From: Pantoea ananatis LMG 2665
GTDB lineage: Bacteria > Pseudomonadota > Gammaproteobacteria > Enterobacterales > Enterobacteriaceae
NCBI RefSeq assembly: GCF_000710035.2
Contig: NZ_JMJJ01000017.1
Location: 186,001 to 250,000, forward strand
Direction: 5' to 3'
DNA: 64,000 nucleotides
The notes beneath the pieces were generated by a model. The model was not told where the DNA came from and made no database searches. It saw nothing but the letters and a program-made list of their open reading frames with translations. Positions 25,441 to 34,942 of this stretch are shown here, piece by piece (position 1 is the stretch's first letter; each line of letters starts with the position of its first letter). The position numbers and the translations under genes are program-made.

Positions 25441-26361
25441 TCAGAATATCGAACGGCCGAGTTTGTCAGTCAGGCACTCCAGCGCGGCGGTGCCGGCTAA
25501 CGAATTGCCCGCGCTATCCAATCCGGGTGACCAGACCGCGATGCTCATTTCACCAGGAATGACGGCAATGATACCGCCGCCAACCCCGGATTTGGCGGGC
25601 ATGCCCACCCGCCAGGCAAATTCGCCAGCCCCGTCGTACATACCGCTGGTAATCATTAGCGCATTGATCTGCCGCGCCTGGCGGGACGAAATCAGGGACG
25701 CGCCATCCAGGGTTTTTCCCTGATTAGCCAGATAAATAAAACTGCGAGCCAGTTCAATACAGTTCATGGACAATGAGCAGTAGTGAAAATAAGTCTGCAT
25801 AACGCTGGTGACGTCGTTGTCAAAATTACCAAATGACTTCATCAGCCAGGCGATAGCCGCGTTGCGGGCAGAGTGTTCGTATTCAGAACGGGCGACGTGA
25901 CGATCGTACTGAATATCCGATTGCTGACTGAGCTGACGGATTATTTCCAGCATACGCTGACGCGGTGCTGTCAGTCGGGTTTCAAGCAAATCGCAGATCA
26001 CCAGCGCCCCGGCGTTAATAAAGGGATTACGGGGTTTTCCCTGCTCCAGTTCAAGCTGAACCAGCGAATTAAAAGGCTGACCGGAGGGTTCTTTACCCAC
26101 TCGCCGCCATATCTCCGCATCCTCATAACGCGTCAGCGCGACGGTGAGTGAGAGCACTTTCGAAATGGACTGGATCGAAAAACGAGTTTCAGCATCGCCT
26201 GCCTGAAAAACTGTGCCATCACGTAAACAGACCGCTATACCCAGATGGTCGGCCGCGACGTCAGCCAGCGCCGGAATGTAATTAGCGACTTTGCCCTGAT
26301 GAACTAACGGACGGACCTGCTCAAGAACGGCTTCAAGCAGTGAATTACTGAGAGTGGTCAC
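25441..26361 (-). CDS. glsB: Glutaminase (YneH/GlsB type)
   Basis: A 306-residue serine-dependent glutaminase that hydrolyses glutamine to glutamate and ammonia. It aligns along its length with E. coli YneH: QGKVANYIPALA, the catalytic SxxK in RFSIQSISKVLSL (Ser at about residue 64), NAGALVICD, SARNAAIAWLMKSFGNF and SGVGGGIIAVIPG. Complete. No linked glutamate decarboxylase or GABA transporter is present. Confidence 0.93.
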   Translation of the reverse strand: MTTLSNSLLEAVLEQVRPLVHQGKVANYIPALADVAADHLGIAVCLRDGTVFQAGDAETRFSIQSISKVLSLTVALTRYEDAEIWRRVGKEPSGQPFNSLVQLELEQGKPRNPFINAGALVICDLLETRLTAPRQRMLEIIRQLSQQSDIQYDRHVARSEYEHSARNAAIAWLMKSFGNFDNDVTSVMQTYFHYCSLSMNCIELARSFIYLANQGKTLDGASLISSRQARQINALMITSGMYDGAGEFAWRVGMPAKSGVGGGIIAVIPGEMSIAVWSPGLDSAGNSLAGTAALECLTDKLGRSIF

Positions 26362-26631
26362 ACACGCGTCTCCAGAAAGATCGTTGATGGCGCAGGATGA
26401 TGAGCGTCCTCAGGCTGCAAATCAATGGCTTGCAGATAAAATTGTCAGAGGAGGCCTGAAATTTTATCAGGCGTGATGATTACCCTACATCATCCCTTAT
26501 GCAGCAGCAGGTTGCTGATTTAGTAAAATTCGGAGATAAATAAAAGCGAGGAATTATGGCGGGGATGCGATAACCTCTGGATTTAATTTGCATTGTTGGT
26601 GCTGTTCAGCACGCTAATTTTGAGGTCAGGC

Positions 26632-28038
26632 ATGCGCGCTTTTGTCTCAAACCGACCCGGTCTTTTTCGCCCCCGTCGGCTACGGTTGTTACAATATCTT
26701 ATTCGGCGAGATAAAACGCCGGTTGCCTTATTACTGCTCGCCGCGCTGGTGGGCGTATTAACAGGCCTGACGGCGGTGGCATTCGACAGAGCGGTAAGCT
26801 GGGTCATACATTCCCGCCTCCACTGGCTGAGCCAGTTTGAAAACAATGCCTTGTTAATGGGCTTGTTTGCCTTTATTTTTTCCGCAGGGCTGGCAGCGTC
26901 AGGCTATTTTCTTGTCAGGCGATTTGCGCCTGAAGCGGGTGGATCGGGCATTCCTGAAATAGAAGGTGCGCTGGAGGAGTTAAGGCCCGTACGCTGGTGG
27001 CGAGTTTTACCGGTGAAGTTCGTTGGGGGGCTGGGCGCGCTGGGCTCGGGCATGGTGCTTGGGCGAGAAGGGCCGACAGTTCAGATTGGCGGTAACATTG
27101 GACGCATGTGTCTGGATATCTTCCGCATGCGGTCTTCTGAATCCCGTCATACTATTCTGGCTACCGGTGCTGCTTCAGGCCTGGCCGCCGCCTTTAATGC
27201 CCCGCTGGCAGGCATTCTGTTCATCATTGAAGAAATGCGCCTGCAGTTTCGCTTTAGCCTTATTTCTATCAAAGCCGTGTTTGTTGGGGTCATTACCTCA
27301 AGCATTGTTTTTCGCGCGCTGAACGGTAACGAACCCATCATTAACATCGGGCAACTGAAAGATGCGCCGATACAAACCCTGTGGTTATATTTGCTGTTAG
27401 GGATTCTATTTGGTGGCTGCGGTGTGGCCTTTAATCGTCTGATATTCACGCTGCAGGATCTGTTTCAGACTCTTCACAAGGGCCAAACCTCACGTTGGGT
27501 GCTGGGCGGTGCAGTGTTGGGCGGATTATGCGGTCTGCTGGGGCTGGTACTGCCTCAGGCCGTCACTGGCGGTATTACGTTAATTCCCGACTTTTCAGCC
27601 GGTACATATACCTCCGCCGCTTTACTCTCCCTGTTTTTTCTTCGCGCGCTGACTACCTTGCTGTGTTTCGCATCCGGGGCGCCAGGCGGTATTTTCGCGC
27701 CGATGCTGACGCTCGGCACATTACTCGGCATCAGCGTCGGTCAACTCTGTGTTGCAATGTTTCCGGCGTATCATCTTGAAGCGGCAACCTTTGCCGTTGC
27801 GGGCATGGGGGCGTTATTTGCGGCCTCGGTACGCGCACCCTTGACCGGCATTATTCTGGTGCTGGAGATGACGAATAATTATCAGCTTATTCTGCCAATG
27901 ATTATTACCTGTCTTGGGGCTACCCTGTCTGCGCAATATTTCGGCGGAACGCCGTTGTATTCAACGCTTCTCGCCCGGACTCTGGCAAAGCAGCAACAAA
28001 GTGAGGCGGAGGCCAATGCAACGCACGATCGGGCCTGA
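26632..28038 (+). CDS. clcA: H+/Cl- exchange transporter ClcA
   Basis: A 468-residue CLC-family antiporter. The selectivity motifs are all visible: GSGIPEIEGAL, GREGPTVQIGG (gating glutamate) and GAPGGIFAPML. The proton-side glutamate is in LFIIEEMRLQF, which marks an exchanger rather than a channel. It helps with extreme acid resistance in enterobacteria. The start is ATG 26632 with GAGG upstream; an in-frame earlier codon at 26593 is not supported. A short unassigned frame follows. Confidence 0.93.
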   Translation: MRAFVSNRPGLFRPRRLRLLQYLIRRDKTPVALLLLAALVGVLTGLTAVAFDRAVSWVIHSRLHWLSQFENNALLMGLFAFIFSAGLAASGYFLVRRFAPEAGGSGIPEIEGALEELRPVRWWRVLPVKFVGGLGALGSGMVLGREGPTVQIGGNIGRMCLDIFRMRSSESRHTILATGAASGLAAAFNAPLAGILFIIEEMRLQFRFSLISIKAVFVGVITSSIVFRALNGNEPIINIGQLKDAPIQTLWLYLLLGILFGGCGVAFNRLIFTLQDLFQTLHKGQTSRWVLGGAVLGGLCGLLGLVLPQAVTGGITLIPDFSAGTYTSAALLSLFFLRALTTLLCFASGAPGGIFAPMLTLGTLLGISVGQLCVAMFPAYHLEAATFAVAGMGALFAASVRAPLTGIILVLEMTNNYQLILPMIITCLGATLSAQYFGGTPLYSTLLARTLAKQQQSEAEANATHDRA

Positions 28039-28106
28039 GTGAGCAGGGCGAAATTGCGCAGATATTAACGCCGGGAATCTGGCCTGAGGTCGGACGGCAA
28101 TCATTC

Positions 28107-28313
28107 TTGAAACGGGTCAGCGAGCTGAAATCAGTGGTTTTTTCCACTATGCAGTCCTTTAACCAATCCATACCGGTTGAAGAGCAACTGCGGGCATTGT
28201 CACAACATCCTGCGGGCGAACCTTTACCTGCCGCTGCCCGGTCTCAACTGGAAATGCACCTGAAGCAACTGACGGCCCGTTATGCTGAAATAACACACCT
28301 GGGTTCACAATAA
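28107..28313 (+). CDS. Unassigned small ORF downstream of clcA, start uncertain
   Basis: A 68-residue frame beginning with TTG at 28107 (LKRVSELKSVVFSTMQSF). The same frame is open back to 28005 and reads plausibly as protein (for example EIAQILTPGIWPEVGRQS), but contains no ATG or GTG, only CTG 28035, ATT 28053 and TTG 28107. The predicted protein is helical and soluble. I do not recognise the family. It could be a 3' remnant of a longer gene interrupted at clcA, or a real gene with an unusual start. Confidence 0.4.
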   Translation: MKRVSELKSVVFSTMQSFNQSIPVEEQLRALSQHPAGEPLPAAARSQLEMHLKQLTARYAEITHLGSQ

Positions 28314-28640
28314 AGGTGGGGTAAAAACTTAAATAAATTCAGTCTTTTAACCTACGATTTTCCCTTTCGGTAGCGGGCGATCGCGCGCTGCTTAAAGCAG
28401 GTATCTTGCGACGTCAGCAAGTCAGTGAGTGCGGTGCATGACAAAAGGCGTCTATCGGAACGGCACGCTGTGGCGATGATTGCAGCCATCGCTTGCAAGA
28501 AAAAGCGGGTTTTGCAGAACAGTAGAGGGCAACTGTTGCGCCAAGGGAAGGTTATGCAAAATTGTCTGGTGAAGGTGTCTGATTGAAGTGCGAAGACCGC
28601 GCAGCAGGCAGCGATGTATCTGACCTACAGGAGAGAAATT
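28314..28640. other. Gene-free stretch between clcA tail ORF and ortT
   Basis: About 330 bases. I see no convincing ORF, RNA or repeat. One frame around 28450-28530 (ASIGTARCGDDCSHRLQEKA) has protein-like composition and may be a decayed gene fragment, but nothing identifiable. Confidence 0.4.
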
Positions 28641-28814
28641 TCAAAATAGCGCGAACATTAATGCTACCGGAAAACTCATAGGCCATGTTGCACCAACCAG
28701 AAAAGCACTCAACAGTTTGATGCTGAGCTTGTCTTTGGCGATAAAGAAGGTGATGAGTGCCGCTACCGAGGCAACAATGCCATAGAAGACCAGCATGTGT
28801 TGATAAAGTGTCAT
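28641..28814 (-). CDS. ortT: OrtT/GhoT-family small membrane toxin
   Basis: A 57-residue minus-strand gene. The protein starts MTLYQHMLVFYGIVASVAAL and ends LLSAFLVGATWPMSFPVALM plus four residues; this matches from memory E. coli OrtT (57 residues, MSLYQHMLVFYAV... SAFLVGATWPMSFPVALLF...) nearly throughout. Two hydrophobic helices flank a short KDKLSIK turn. OrtT damages the inner membrane and lowers ATP under stress, aiding survival during trimethoprim/sulfa stress in E. coli. GAGG lies six bases before ATG. No antitoxin GhoS-like gene is adjacent, as expected for an orphan. Confidence 0.9.
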   Translation of the reverse strand: MTLYQHMLVFYGIVASVAALITFFIAKDKLSIKLLSAFLVGATWPMSFPVALMFALF

Positions 28815-29182
28815 TTTTGCCTCAATACCTGTTTAAATGTTTGATGCAGATCATGCGGATTTTTGTGATTCAGATCAAGTATCAGGCCTTTTGTGTAAAT
28901 AAAAAAAAGGCGTCAGACCGGTTTGCTACCGGCAATCTGGCGCTAAATACTGGCGATTTCACCCTGAAAGATGACAGTAAAATAAGCCTTATTCCCCTTC
29001 ACAGGCCGATCCTTAAGGCCTGTCGCCCCTGGCGAACTGCCGTTTTTATTTCTCTTCTCCTCTCTTCAGTGGGCTCCTGTCTCACTTCTCTGTCGGGTTT
29101 TGAGACATATACTGTTTCACTGTGGATTGGATGAATTTCACTCTCGTCCCAGGATAACCTCTCGATAACACAGGAGTATCAG
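28815..29182. other. Regulatory region between ortT and the PEBP gene
   Basis: About 370 bases. On the minus strand, a GC-rich imperfect hairpin (about 28911-28944) is followed by a T-run (28905-28911 read in reverse), so it looks like a terminator or attenuator upstream of ortT. A caggcc/ggcctg hairpin lies at about 29001-29022. The plus-strand promoter of the PEBP gene should lie near 29100-29160. Confidence 0.45.
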
Positions 29183-29719
29183 GTGAAAAAATTTCCTTAT
29201 CTGTTGTTAATCTTTTTATGTCCTGCTGCATTGGCTTTAACCCTGCAGTCGAAAGACTTCAGCGATAATGGCTTGTTAGATAAAAAATTTGCCGGTGCGA
29301 ATAAAAGTAATGCGGCCTGTACCGGCGAAAACGTATCACCCGAACTTAACTGGTCAGAGAGTCCGGCCGGTACCAAAAGCTTTGCCTTACTGATTACCGA
29401 TCCCGTGGGGGCTAAAGGTCTCGGGGTGAGTCATATGGTGGCTTACAACATTGCTTCTGAACGCAGTGCTTTTGCTCAGGGTGAACTGACAACGGGGAAA
29501 GGTTACACGGGTGGGAAAAACTCACCGGGCACCGCCCATTACTACGGCCCCTGTCCGCCTGTCGGTTCAGGCATTCACCACTATAACTTCGTGCTGATTG
29601 CCACGGATCTTGCACCCTCTGCGCTTGAACCGGGTTTGACTCATGACGAGCTGTTGAAGAAACTCAAAGGACATGCCCTGGGTGCGGCCAGCACGGTGGC
29701 CCGGTTTGGTAATGACTAG
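29183..29719 (+). CDS. YbhB/YbcL family Raf kinase inhibitor-like (PEBP) protein, exported
   Basis: A 178-residue PEBP-fold protein. The first 18 residues (MKKFPYLLLIFLCPAALA) are a signal peptide, so it is periplasmic. The conserved ligand pocket is seen in GENVSPELNWSESPAGTKSF, ITDPVG, and HYYGPCPPVGSGIHHYNF. The start is GTG 29183 with CAGGAG upstream. The function of bacterial PEBPs is unresolved. A strong terminator follows. Confidence 0.9.
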   Translation: MKKFPYLLLIFLCPAALALTLQSKDFSDNGLLDKKFAGANKSNAACTGENVSPELNWSESPAGTKSFALLITDPVGAKGLGVSHMVAYNIASERSAFAQGELTTGKGYTGGKNSPGTAHYYGPCPPVGSGIHHYNFVLIATDLAPSALEPGLTHDELLKKLKGHALGAASTVARFGND

Positions 29720-29740
29720 ACTGAATGTACACATAAAAAA

Positions 29741-29763
29741 ACACCCTGCGGACAGGGTGTTTT
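29741..29763. terminator. Bidirectional terminator between PEBP gene and proP
   Basis: acaccctg (29741-29748) pairs with cagggtgt (29753-29760) across a cgga loop, flanked by A-run on the left and T-run on the right, so it can end transcripts from both convergent genes. Confidence 0.88.
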
Positions 29764-29779
29764 GGATGAAAACGGCGGG

Positions 29780-31255
29780 TTATTTCGCGTCAGCTGGCGC
29801 GGGTCGATCGGATTCAGCCTTTCTGTCCATTTTATTAATCAGGCTTTGGGCTTCGGCTTCGCTTGCGACAGCAGGAGAAGAGCCGGTTAAGGGCTTACGG
29901 GCCGTTTCACGTACCGTCAGAATCGTCAGTAATCCCACCACCCCTGCAACCATCATGTAGTACGCCGGCATCATGGTATTTTGCGTGGTATCAACCAGCC
30001 ATGCGGTAAGTAAAGGCGTGGTGCCGCCAAACAGTGAAACCGAAAGATTGAAGCCGATCGCCAGTGCACTGTAACGAATATCAGTGGCAAAAAGCGCGGG
30101 TAGCGTTGAGGGCATGGTGCCACTGAAGCAGGTGTGCAGAATACCCAGTATGAGCAGGCCGGCAAAGACTGCCCACATATTATGTGAACCGATCAACATA
30201 AAGCTGGGGATAGCGAGCAGGATCAGGCCCACTGCACCGAAGCCAATCACCGGGCGACGACCAATTCGATCGGTCCAGCGGCCCCACATCAGCGTTAACG
30301 GCATCATGACAAACATCACGATCATTACCAGCAGCAGCCCGCTGAGCTCAGGTAAACCCAGTACGCCGGTAAGATAGCTGGGCATATACGAGGTCAGCAT
30401 GTAGTTGGAAACGTTAAACAATAAGACCAGCCCGATACACTTCATCATGGGCACGCGGTGCTTACTTAACATCTTGAAGAGCGTCAGGCGCGGTTTACTC
30501 TGCTCCAGCTCCTCCTGCTTCTGCATATGTTGTTTAAAAGCCGGTGTTTCCTCGAGTTTCAAACGCACATACAGGCCGAACAAGCCAAGGGGCGCGGCAA
30601 TAAAGAAGGGCACGCGCCAGCCCCAGGACATCATGGCTTCTGATGAGATAAAGCTCGTCATTACGGTCACCAGACAGGCACCCAGCAGGTAGCCGCCTAA
30701 TGTACCGAACTCCAGGAAGCTTCCCATAAAACCACGACGTTTATCTGTCGAATACTCTGCGATGAAGGTTGCTGCACCGCCATATTCGCCACCGGTAGAG
30801 AATCCCTGAACGAGTCGGGCCACCAGCAGCAGGATGGGTGCCATGATGCCGATTGAGGCATAGGATGGAATGATGCCGATGCAAAATGTGCCTATCGACA
30901 TCATGATCATGGTGATGGCCAGCACTTTCTGACGTCCGATTCGGTCACCCAGCGGACCGAATACCAGACCGCCCAGTGGGCGGACTAAAAACGCCGCTGC
31001 AAAGGTACCAAAGGTCGCGATCAACTGAATTGCCGTATTGGCATCGGGGAAAAAGACCTTACCAATGATAACAGCCAGGTAGCTGTAGACGCCAAAGTCA
31101 AACCACTCCATGGCATTACCTAATGCGGCGGCACCGACAGCGCGTTTTAACATGTCATTATCGATAACGGTTATGTCATCAACCGTGAGTTTTTTTTGCT
31201 TTTTATTCCAGAAATGTTTTTTAGGCCTGGGTGACGATGAACGGTTTGTATCCAT
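29780..31255 (-). CDS. proP: ProP-like MFS proline/betaine:H+ symporter
   Basis: A 491-residue major facilitator with twelve predicted helices and the metabolite/H+ symporter marks: AAALGNAMEWFDFGVYSYL, RPLGGLVFGPLGDRIGRQK, GFSTGGEYGGAATFIAEYS. It parallels E. coli ProP nearly throughout, but the C-terminal tail is short (ASEAEAQSLINKMDRKAES) and lacks the long coiled coil that tunes osmotic activation in E. coli ProP, so it may respond differently to osmolality. Alternatively it is another member of this symporter branch. Confidence 0.85.
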   Translation of the reverse strand: MDTNRSSSPRPKKHFWNKKQKKLTVDDITVIDNDMLKRAVGAAALGNAMEWFDFGVYSYLAVIIGKVFFPDANTAIQLIATFGTFAAAFLVRPLGGLVFGPLGDRIGRQKVLAITMIMMSIGTFCIGIIPSYASIGIMAPILLLVARLVQGFSTGGEYGGAATFIAEYSTDKRRGFMGSFLEFGTLGGYLLGACLVTVMTSFISSEAMMSWGWRVPFFIAAPLGLFGLYVRLKLEETPAFKQHMQKQEELEQSKPRLTLFKMLSKHRVPMMKCIGLVLLFNVSNYMLTSYMPSYLTGVLGLPELSGLLLVMIVMFVMMPLTLMWGRWTDRIGRRPVIGFGAVGLILLAIPSFMLIGSHNMWAVFAGLLILGILHTCFSGTMPSTLPALFATDIRYSALAIGFNLSVSLFGGTTPLLTAWLVDTTQNTMMPAYYMMVAGVVGLLTILTVRETARKPLTGSSPAVASEAEAQSLINKMDRKAESDRPAPADAK

Positions 31256-31617
31256 ATTTTCCTCAAACTACTTAAATGAAGACGACCTATAGCTTTCGCA
31301 GCCAGTCAGCGAGGTTAACGGAAATAAAGGAAGAGAAAGCTATAAGAGGCCAGTGACATTAATGATAGAGCGTTCTTAACCGCAGCGAGAAAACATAGTA
31401 CATGAATGTAATTTTTTGCAAGTAATCAGGAAAAAAGAGTGATTAATAAGTGAGATAGGCATAAATCATTTTTTACCTTTGTTTACATTCTGGCACATAT
31501 GATGGTGCCTGAGTCCCTTTTAAACGGCATTCAGGATGGCGGATTCGCCTATTGCATGCGGTATTCAGGGGCAAACCAGAATCCGCCAGCGTGAGATTGC
31601 TGGCAGATTACCCTTAA
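31256..31617. other. Intergenic region with inverted repeats
   Basis: About 360 bases. The right part is the promoter side of nothing on this strand; it lies downstream of the MFS exporter gene and upstream of proP. Inverted repeats: tggcggattc (31537-31546) with gaatccgcca (31579-31588), and gccagc (31585-31590) with gctggc (31599-31604). They share bases and so are mutually exclusive; they may terminate the MFS transcript. The proP promoter is expected in the AT-rich 31290-31500 part. Confidence 0.45.
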
Positions 31618-32820
31618 TTATGCCGGTTCAGCCGCCGGCGTTCGTCCGGTGCTCCACCACAGCAGTAAGGCCACCAGGGCGATACAACCCAATGCGCTAA
31701 AGGCAATACTGTAGGAATAGCGAGCCACAATCAGCCCCGTCATCGCCGGGCTCATGGAGGCACCTACGCCTTGCATTAGCATCACCACACTCTGACCCGC
31801 ATTAACGTGCCCGCTGCCGCGCAGCAGGGAGACAATGTAGCCCGGCACGGCAACGCCCAGTATTCCTGCCGCAATGCCATCAAGCACCTGGACTGGAATA
31901 ACGAATAGCGTCTCTGGAAATTCTGCCGCAATAAGCGCCCGAAGCGGCATCATTAACAGGGCCGTCATGATCAAATAGCGATAGCCAATTTTATCCACAC
32001 GGCGTGAAACGTAAATCGCGACAGGGATCATCACCAGCTGAGAAATAACAACCGTTGCCGCAGCATACAAACCGGGATCGACCGCATCTGGCCCGGTTGA
32101 TGAGGCAACGCGCATACTCAGCATGGGCAACAGTGCGGCGTTGGCCAGATGAAACAGCAGTAAAGTCAGACCGGTTACCAGCAGTGCGGGTTTGCGCGCC
32201 AGGATCCACAGGCTCAGAGTCGGCTTTTGAGACTGATTGTCTTCTAATCCGCGCGCAACCTCATGATTGATATCCTCTCCACGTATCGCCAACGTCGCGA
32301 TGGCGGCAAAGACGGCCATTATCATCATTAAAATGAAAACGGCGCCGAGCCCCCATTTCCAGGCAGCGAATCCTGCCAGTACAGCCGCCAGAGTGTTTCC
32401 GGCATGGTTGTAAGCCTCGTTCCGCCCCATCTGGTGGTTGAACCCTTTTTGCCCCGTCAGGCCCAGCGTTATCCCTGCTACGGTCGGGCCAATAAAGGCG
32501 GCAGCAATACCGGCAACGATCTGTGAAATGATCGCCGTCCAGGACTGGTTGCTGTACCAGAGTAATAAGGTCGCAACGGTAATCACGATGCATCCTGTCA
32601 GGATGACAAGACGTTTATAGCGCGTTGCATCCGCCACCACGCCTGCGGGCAACGTTGAGAGGAGCCCTGCAATGCCGCCTGAGGTCATGACCAGGCCTAT
32701 TTCATCCGGGCTCCAGTGGCGTTCTGTCAGAAAAATGCCTAAAAATGGTCCCAGACCGTCTCTGACGTCGGCCAGAAAAAAACTCATCAGACACAGTGCC
32801 TGAAGTGACCGTTGTGACAT
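31618..32820 (-). CDS. MFS transporter
   Basis: A 400-residue major facilitator with about twelve helices. The N-terminus SFFLADVRDGLGPFLGIFL and GIAGLLSTLPAGVVADATRYKR resemble drug-efflux-like members. The start is ATG 32820 with CAGGGA upstream rather than the more distal 32865. No neighbouring regulator is obvious, and the substrate is unknown. Confidence 0.87.
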   Translation of the reverse strand: MSQRSLQALCLMSFFLADVRDGLGPFLGIFLTERHWSPDEIGLVMTSGGIAGLLSTLPAGVVADATRYKRLVILTGCIVITVATLLLWYSNQSWTAIISQIVAGIAAAFIGPTVAGITLGLTGQKGFNHQMGRNEAYNHAGNTLAAVLAGFAAWKWGLGAVFILMMIMAVFAAIATLAIRGEDINHEVARGLEDNQSQKPTLSLWILARKPALLVTGLTLLLFHLANAALLPMLSMRVASSTGPDAVDPGLYAAATVVISQLVMIPVAIYVSRRVDKIGYRYLIMTALLMMPLRALIAAEFPETLFVIPVQVLDGIAAGILGVAVPGYIVSLLRGSGHVNAGQSVVMLMQGVGASMSPAMTGLIVARYSYSIAFSALGCIALVALLLWWSTGRTPAAEPA

Positions 32821-33093
32821 GTGATTTTCCCTGTAGCAATAGTAAGGTTTGGGTGACCAACACATTTCAATAAGTAACGCAATGAATCATGGCAGCAAAA
32901 ATACCAAGTAACATAACGTTAAAGTTACAAAATGAAAAAATTCACTTTTTATGTAATCTGGTCTAGCGGCGGTGAGGTCTGAAGGCCGTTCTGCGGTGAG
33001 AGGTATCCATGCAGGGGTACACTGTTGTCCACATTCTCTGGCGGCGTCGACAACTGTCCCGTTTAAGACTTTCCAGAATCAAAATTTTCTGCT

Positions 33094-33855
33094 GTGAGCC
33101 CGGTTAGACTCAGAGGACGTGAGAGGCTGAAGAAGGCGAAGCGCTATGTTAAACACACGAAGCCATGTGCAGGGCATTCCTGCGTTCACTGGGGTAATCG
33201 GGCAGGCGGTAAGCTTATCCTTGCCGTACATGGCTATTTTTCCCATAAAAAAGATCAATGCATTGAGATTCTGGCATCTGAGGCTGTAAAAGCGGGATAT
33301 AGCATACTGAGTTTCGATCTTCCTGCTCATGGTGAAAGGCGTGATGTAGAGTCTGAATGCCATGTAGCACAAGCCGTTGATGACATTAAAATCATGCTTG
33401 CTTATGCTCAGAAACAATTCAGTGCAACGGCACTATTTGCCTGCAGCATTGGTGCCAGTTTTAGCATGATTGCAGCTCAGAAAATAAAAATAAGTCAGGC
33501 ATTATTTCTTTCGCCTGTTATCGATCTCGACAGTCTCATCAGAAAAATGATGGTCAAGGCTGATGTTGATGAAACCCGGCTCAATCGCGAGAAGGCCATC
33601 ATTGCTTCTGACGGCACGGTTTTTCGAGCCGATTATCTTGCGTATCTCCAATAGCACCGGGTTTCGGGAGAAAACTTGTCCCTGAATATTATGGTTGGAA
33701 GCCAGGACCAGATTGCCGATTTCAGTGCGGTTGTCACCTTTGCACACCGCCACAAAGCGGTACTGACGACGGTGCAAGGAGCCGAACACTATTTTCATCA
33801 TCCTCGGGAACATCAGGCGTTGAGGGCGTGGGTTCAGCGCATTTTACATAAGTGA
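33094..33855 (+). pseudogene. Alpha/beta hydrolase interrupted by an in-frame amber codon
   Basis: A hydrolase of about 253 codons. GTG 33094 opens the frame; the fold is clear from LILAVHGYFSHKKD (oxyanion HG), FDLPAHGERRD, and the nucleophile elbow FACSIGASFS (AxSxG variant). A TAG at 33652-33654 stops translation after 186 residues. The same frame then continues without another stop to TGA 33853, with the expected catalytic Asp (MVGSQDQIADF) and His (GAEHYFHHP). The upstream product lacks both, so it should be inactive. CAG to TAG would restore it. Either a recent nonsense mutation, a sequencing error, or suppression. Confidence 0.85.
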
Positions 33856-33860
33856 GTTAA

Positions 33861-34646
33861 TTATCTAAAACGTAAGGGTTTTGCGGATCCCGAACCCAGA
33901 ATGTCACATTGCTTATCCAGTAAAGACTCAACGGAGGCGCGATTGCCTTTATCCCAGCCGCGACGGGTTGCCAGCAGGATGAACCCTTTTTCACCCGAGA
34001 ACGTTGTCGGCACTAACGCGACGCCATATTCAGCCAGCATAGGCGGCGTCAGGCGAAAGTAGTGAGCAACGGATGCGATAGGGTAAATGCCCATCGCTGT
34101 AGGTTGAAGGACACGGCGAGCGTAATAAGTATGCGTTAAGAGCTTATCGGGCAGGGGATGCCACGCATCTTGAATATAGGGACGTTCAGCCCTTAACTGC
34201 CTGTAAACATCTTCTCGCAGGCAGGTGAGGTGGATATGTAGCTGATTCTGACTGCGGCCCCAGGCCGAGTTGATTGCCATGCCCAGCATGTCCTCCTGCA
34301 CAGGTCTGCCGTATTGAGACATCAACTGATAACGCATCAGCCAGGCGTAGCCGAAATAATCTGGACGGCCAGGCATGAATAGCCACGGGCTTTCAATACC
34401 GGATACCGGAATCGTGGGAACCAGAATGAAATGATAGGGATAACGAGGATTTTGAATAATGCTAAAACCCTGCCGTTTGCCCTCTGGGATATAGATTTGC
34501 TGACAGGGTGACGGGTGGCCAGTGTAGTGATAGTTCACCATGCAAACGTTGTCTGTCACCGCCCATAATGCATCTGAGCGTGCGCAACCCGCCAGCGTAA
34601 GTGCCATTATGGTCAGTATCATCAGGCGAAAGAGCAGACTTAGCAT
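33861..34646 (-). CDS. cdh: CDP-diacylglycerol pyrophosphatase Cdh
   Basis: A 261-residue HIT-superfamily enzyme hydrolysing CDP-diacylglycerol to CMP and phosphatidate at the membrane. The HIT-like histidine triad appears as SQNQLHIHLTCL. The N-terminus is a hydrophobic segment ending in LTLAGCA, resembling a lipoprotein signal or anchor, and the family features VNYHYTGHPSPCQQI and SGIESPWL are present. The start might be Met at 34622 or 34610; the long form has a plausible membrane segment. Confidence 0.88.
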   Translation of the reverse strand: MLSLLFRLMILTIMALTLAGCARSDALWAVTDNVCMVNYHYTGHPSPCQQIYIPEGKRQGFSIIQNPRYPYHFILVPTIPVSGIESPWLFMPGRPDYFGYAWLMRYQLMSQYGRPVQEDMLGMAINSAWGRSQNQLHIHLTCLREDVYRQLRAERPYIQDAWHPLPDKLLTHTYYARRVLQPTAMGIYPIASVAHYFRLTPPMLAEYGVALVPTTFSGEKGFILLATRRGWDKGNRASVESLLDKQCDILGSGSAKPLRFR

Positions 34647-34942
34647 AAACGCAGCCGTTCACTGTCAGGTACCGGCAACGTTTCACAACCTTTGATTTTT
34701 TTAACGCTCACCGCCCTTGCTGCCATATCGCCTTTGTCCCTACGCCTGAGCGGATTGGAATGCCTCTACGTTAGCGCCACTCCGTTATAAACACCATTGG
34801 GTTGACCAGAAAGTACTGAAATATTATGACCTAACCTGCCCATCCGATTCTGGCAGCACAGGCATAAACGTTATAATGACGTTATATTATCCGCCATATT
34901 CCATTACTCACCCTGTGAAAAAGCGATTAAATTCTCTCGCAA

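Noticed and set aside
28757..29134. 125-codon plus-strand frame antisense to ortT
   Set aside because: Overlaps ortT and the hairpin region, low-complexity composition, no family features.
33502..33813. Minus-strand frame across the amber codon of the alpha/beta hydrolase
   Set aside because: The plus-strand continuation has the catalytic Asp and His motifs; the antisense frame has none.
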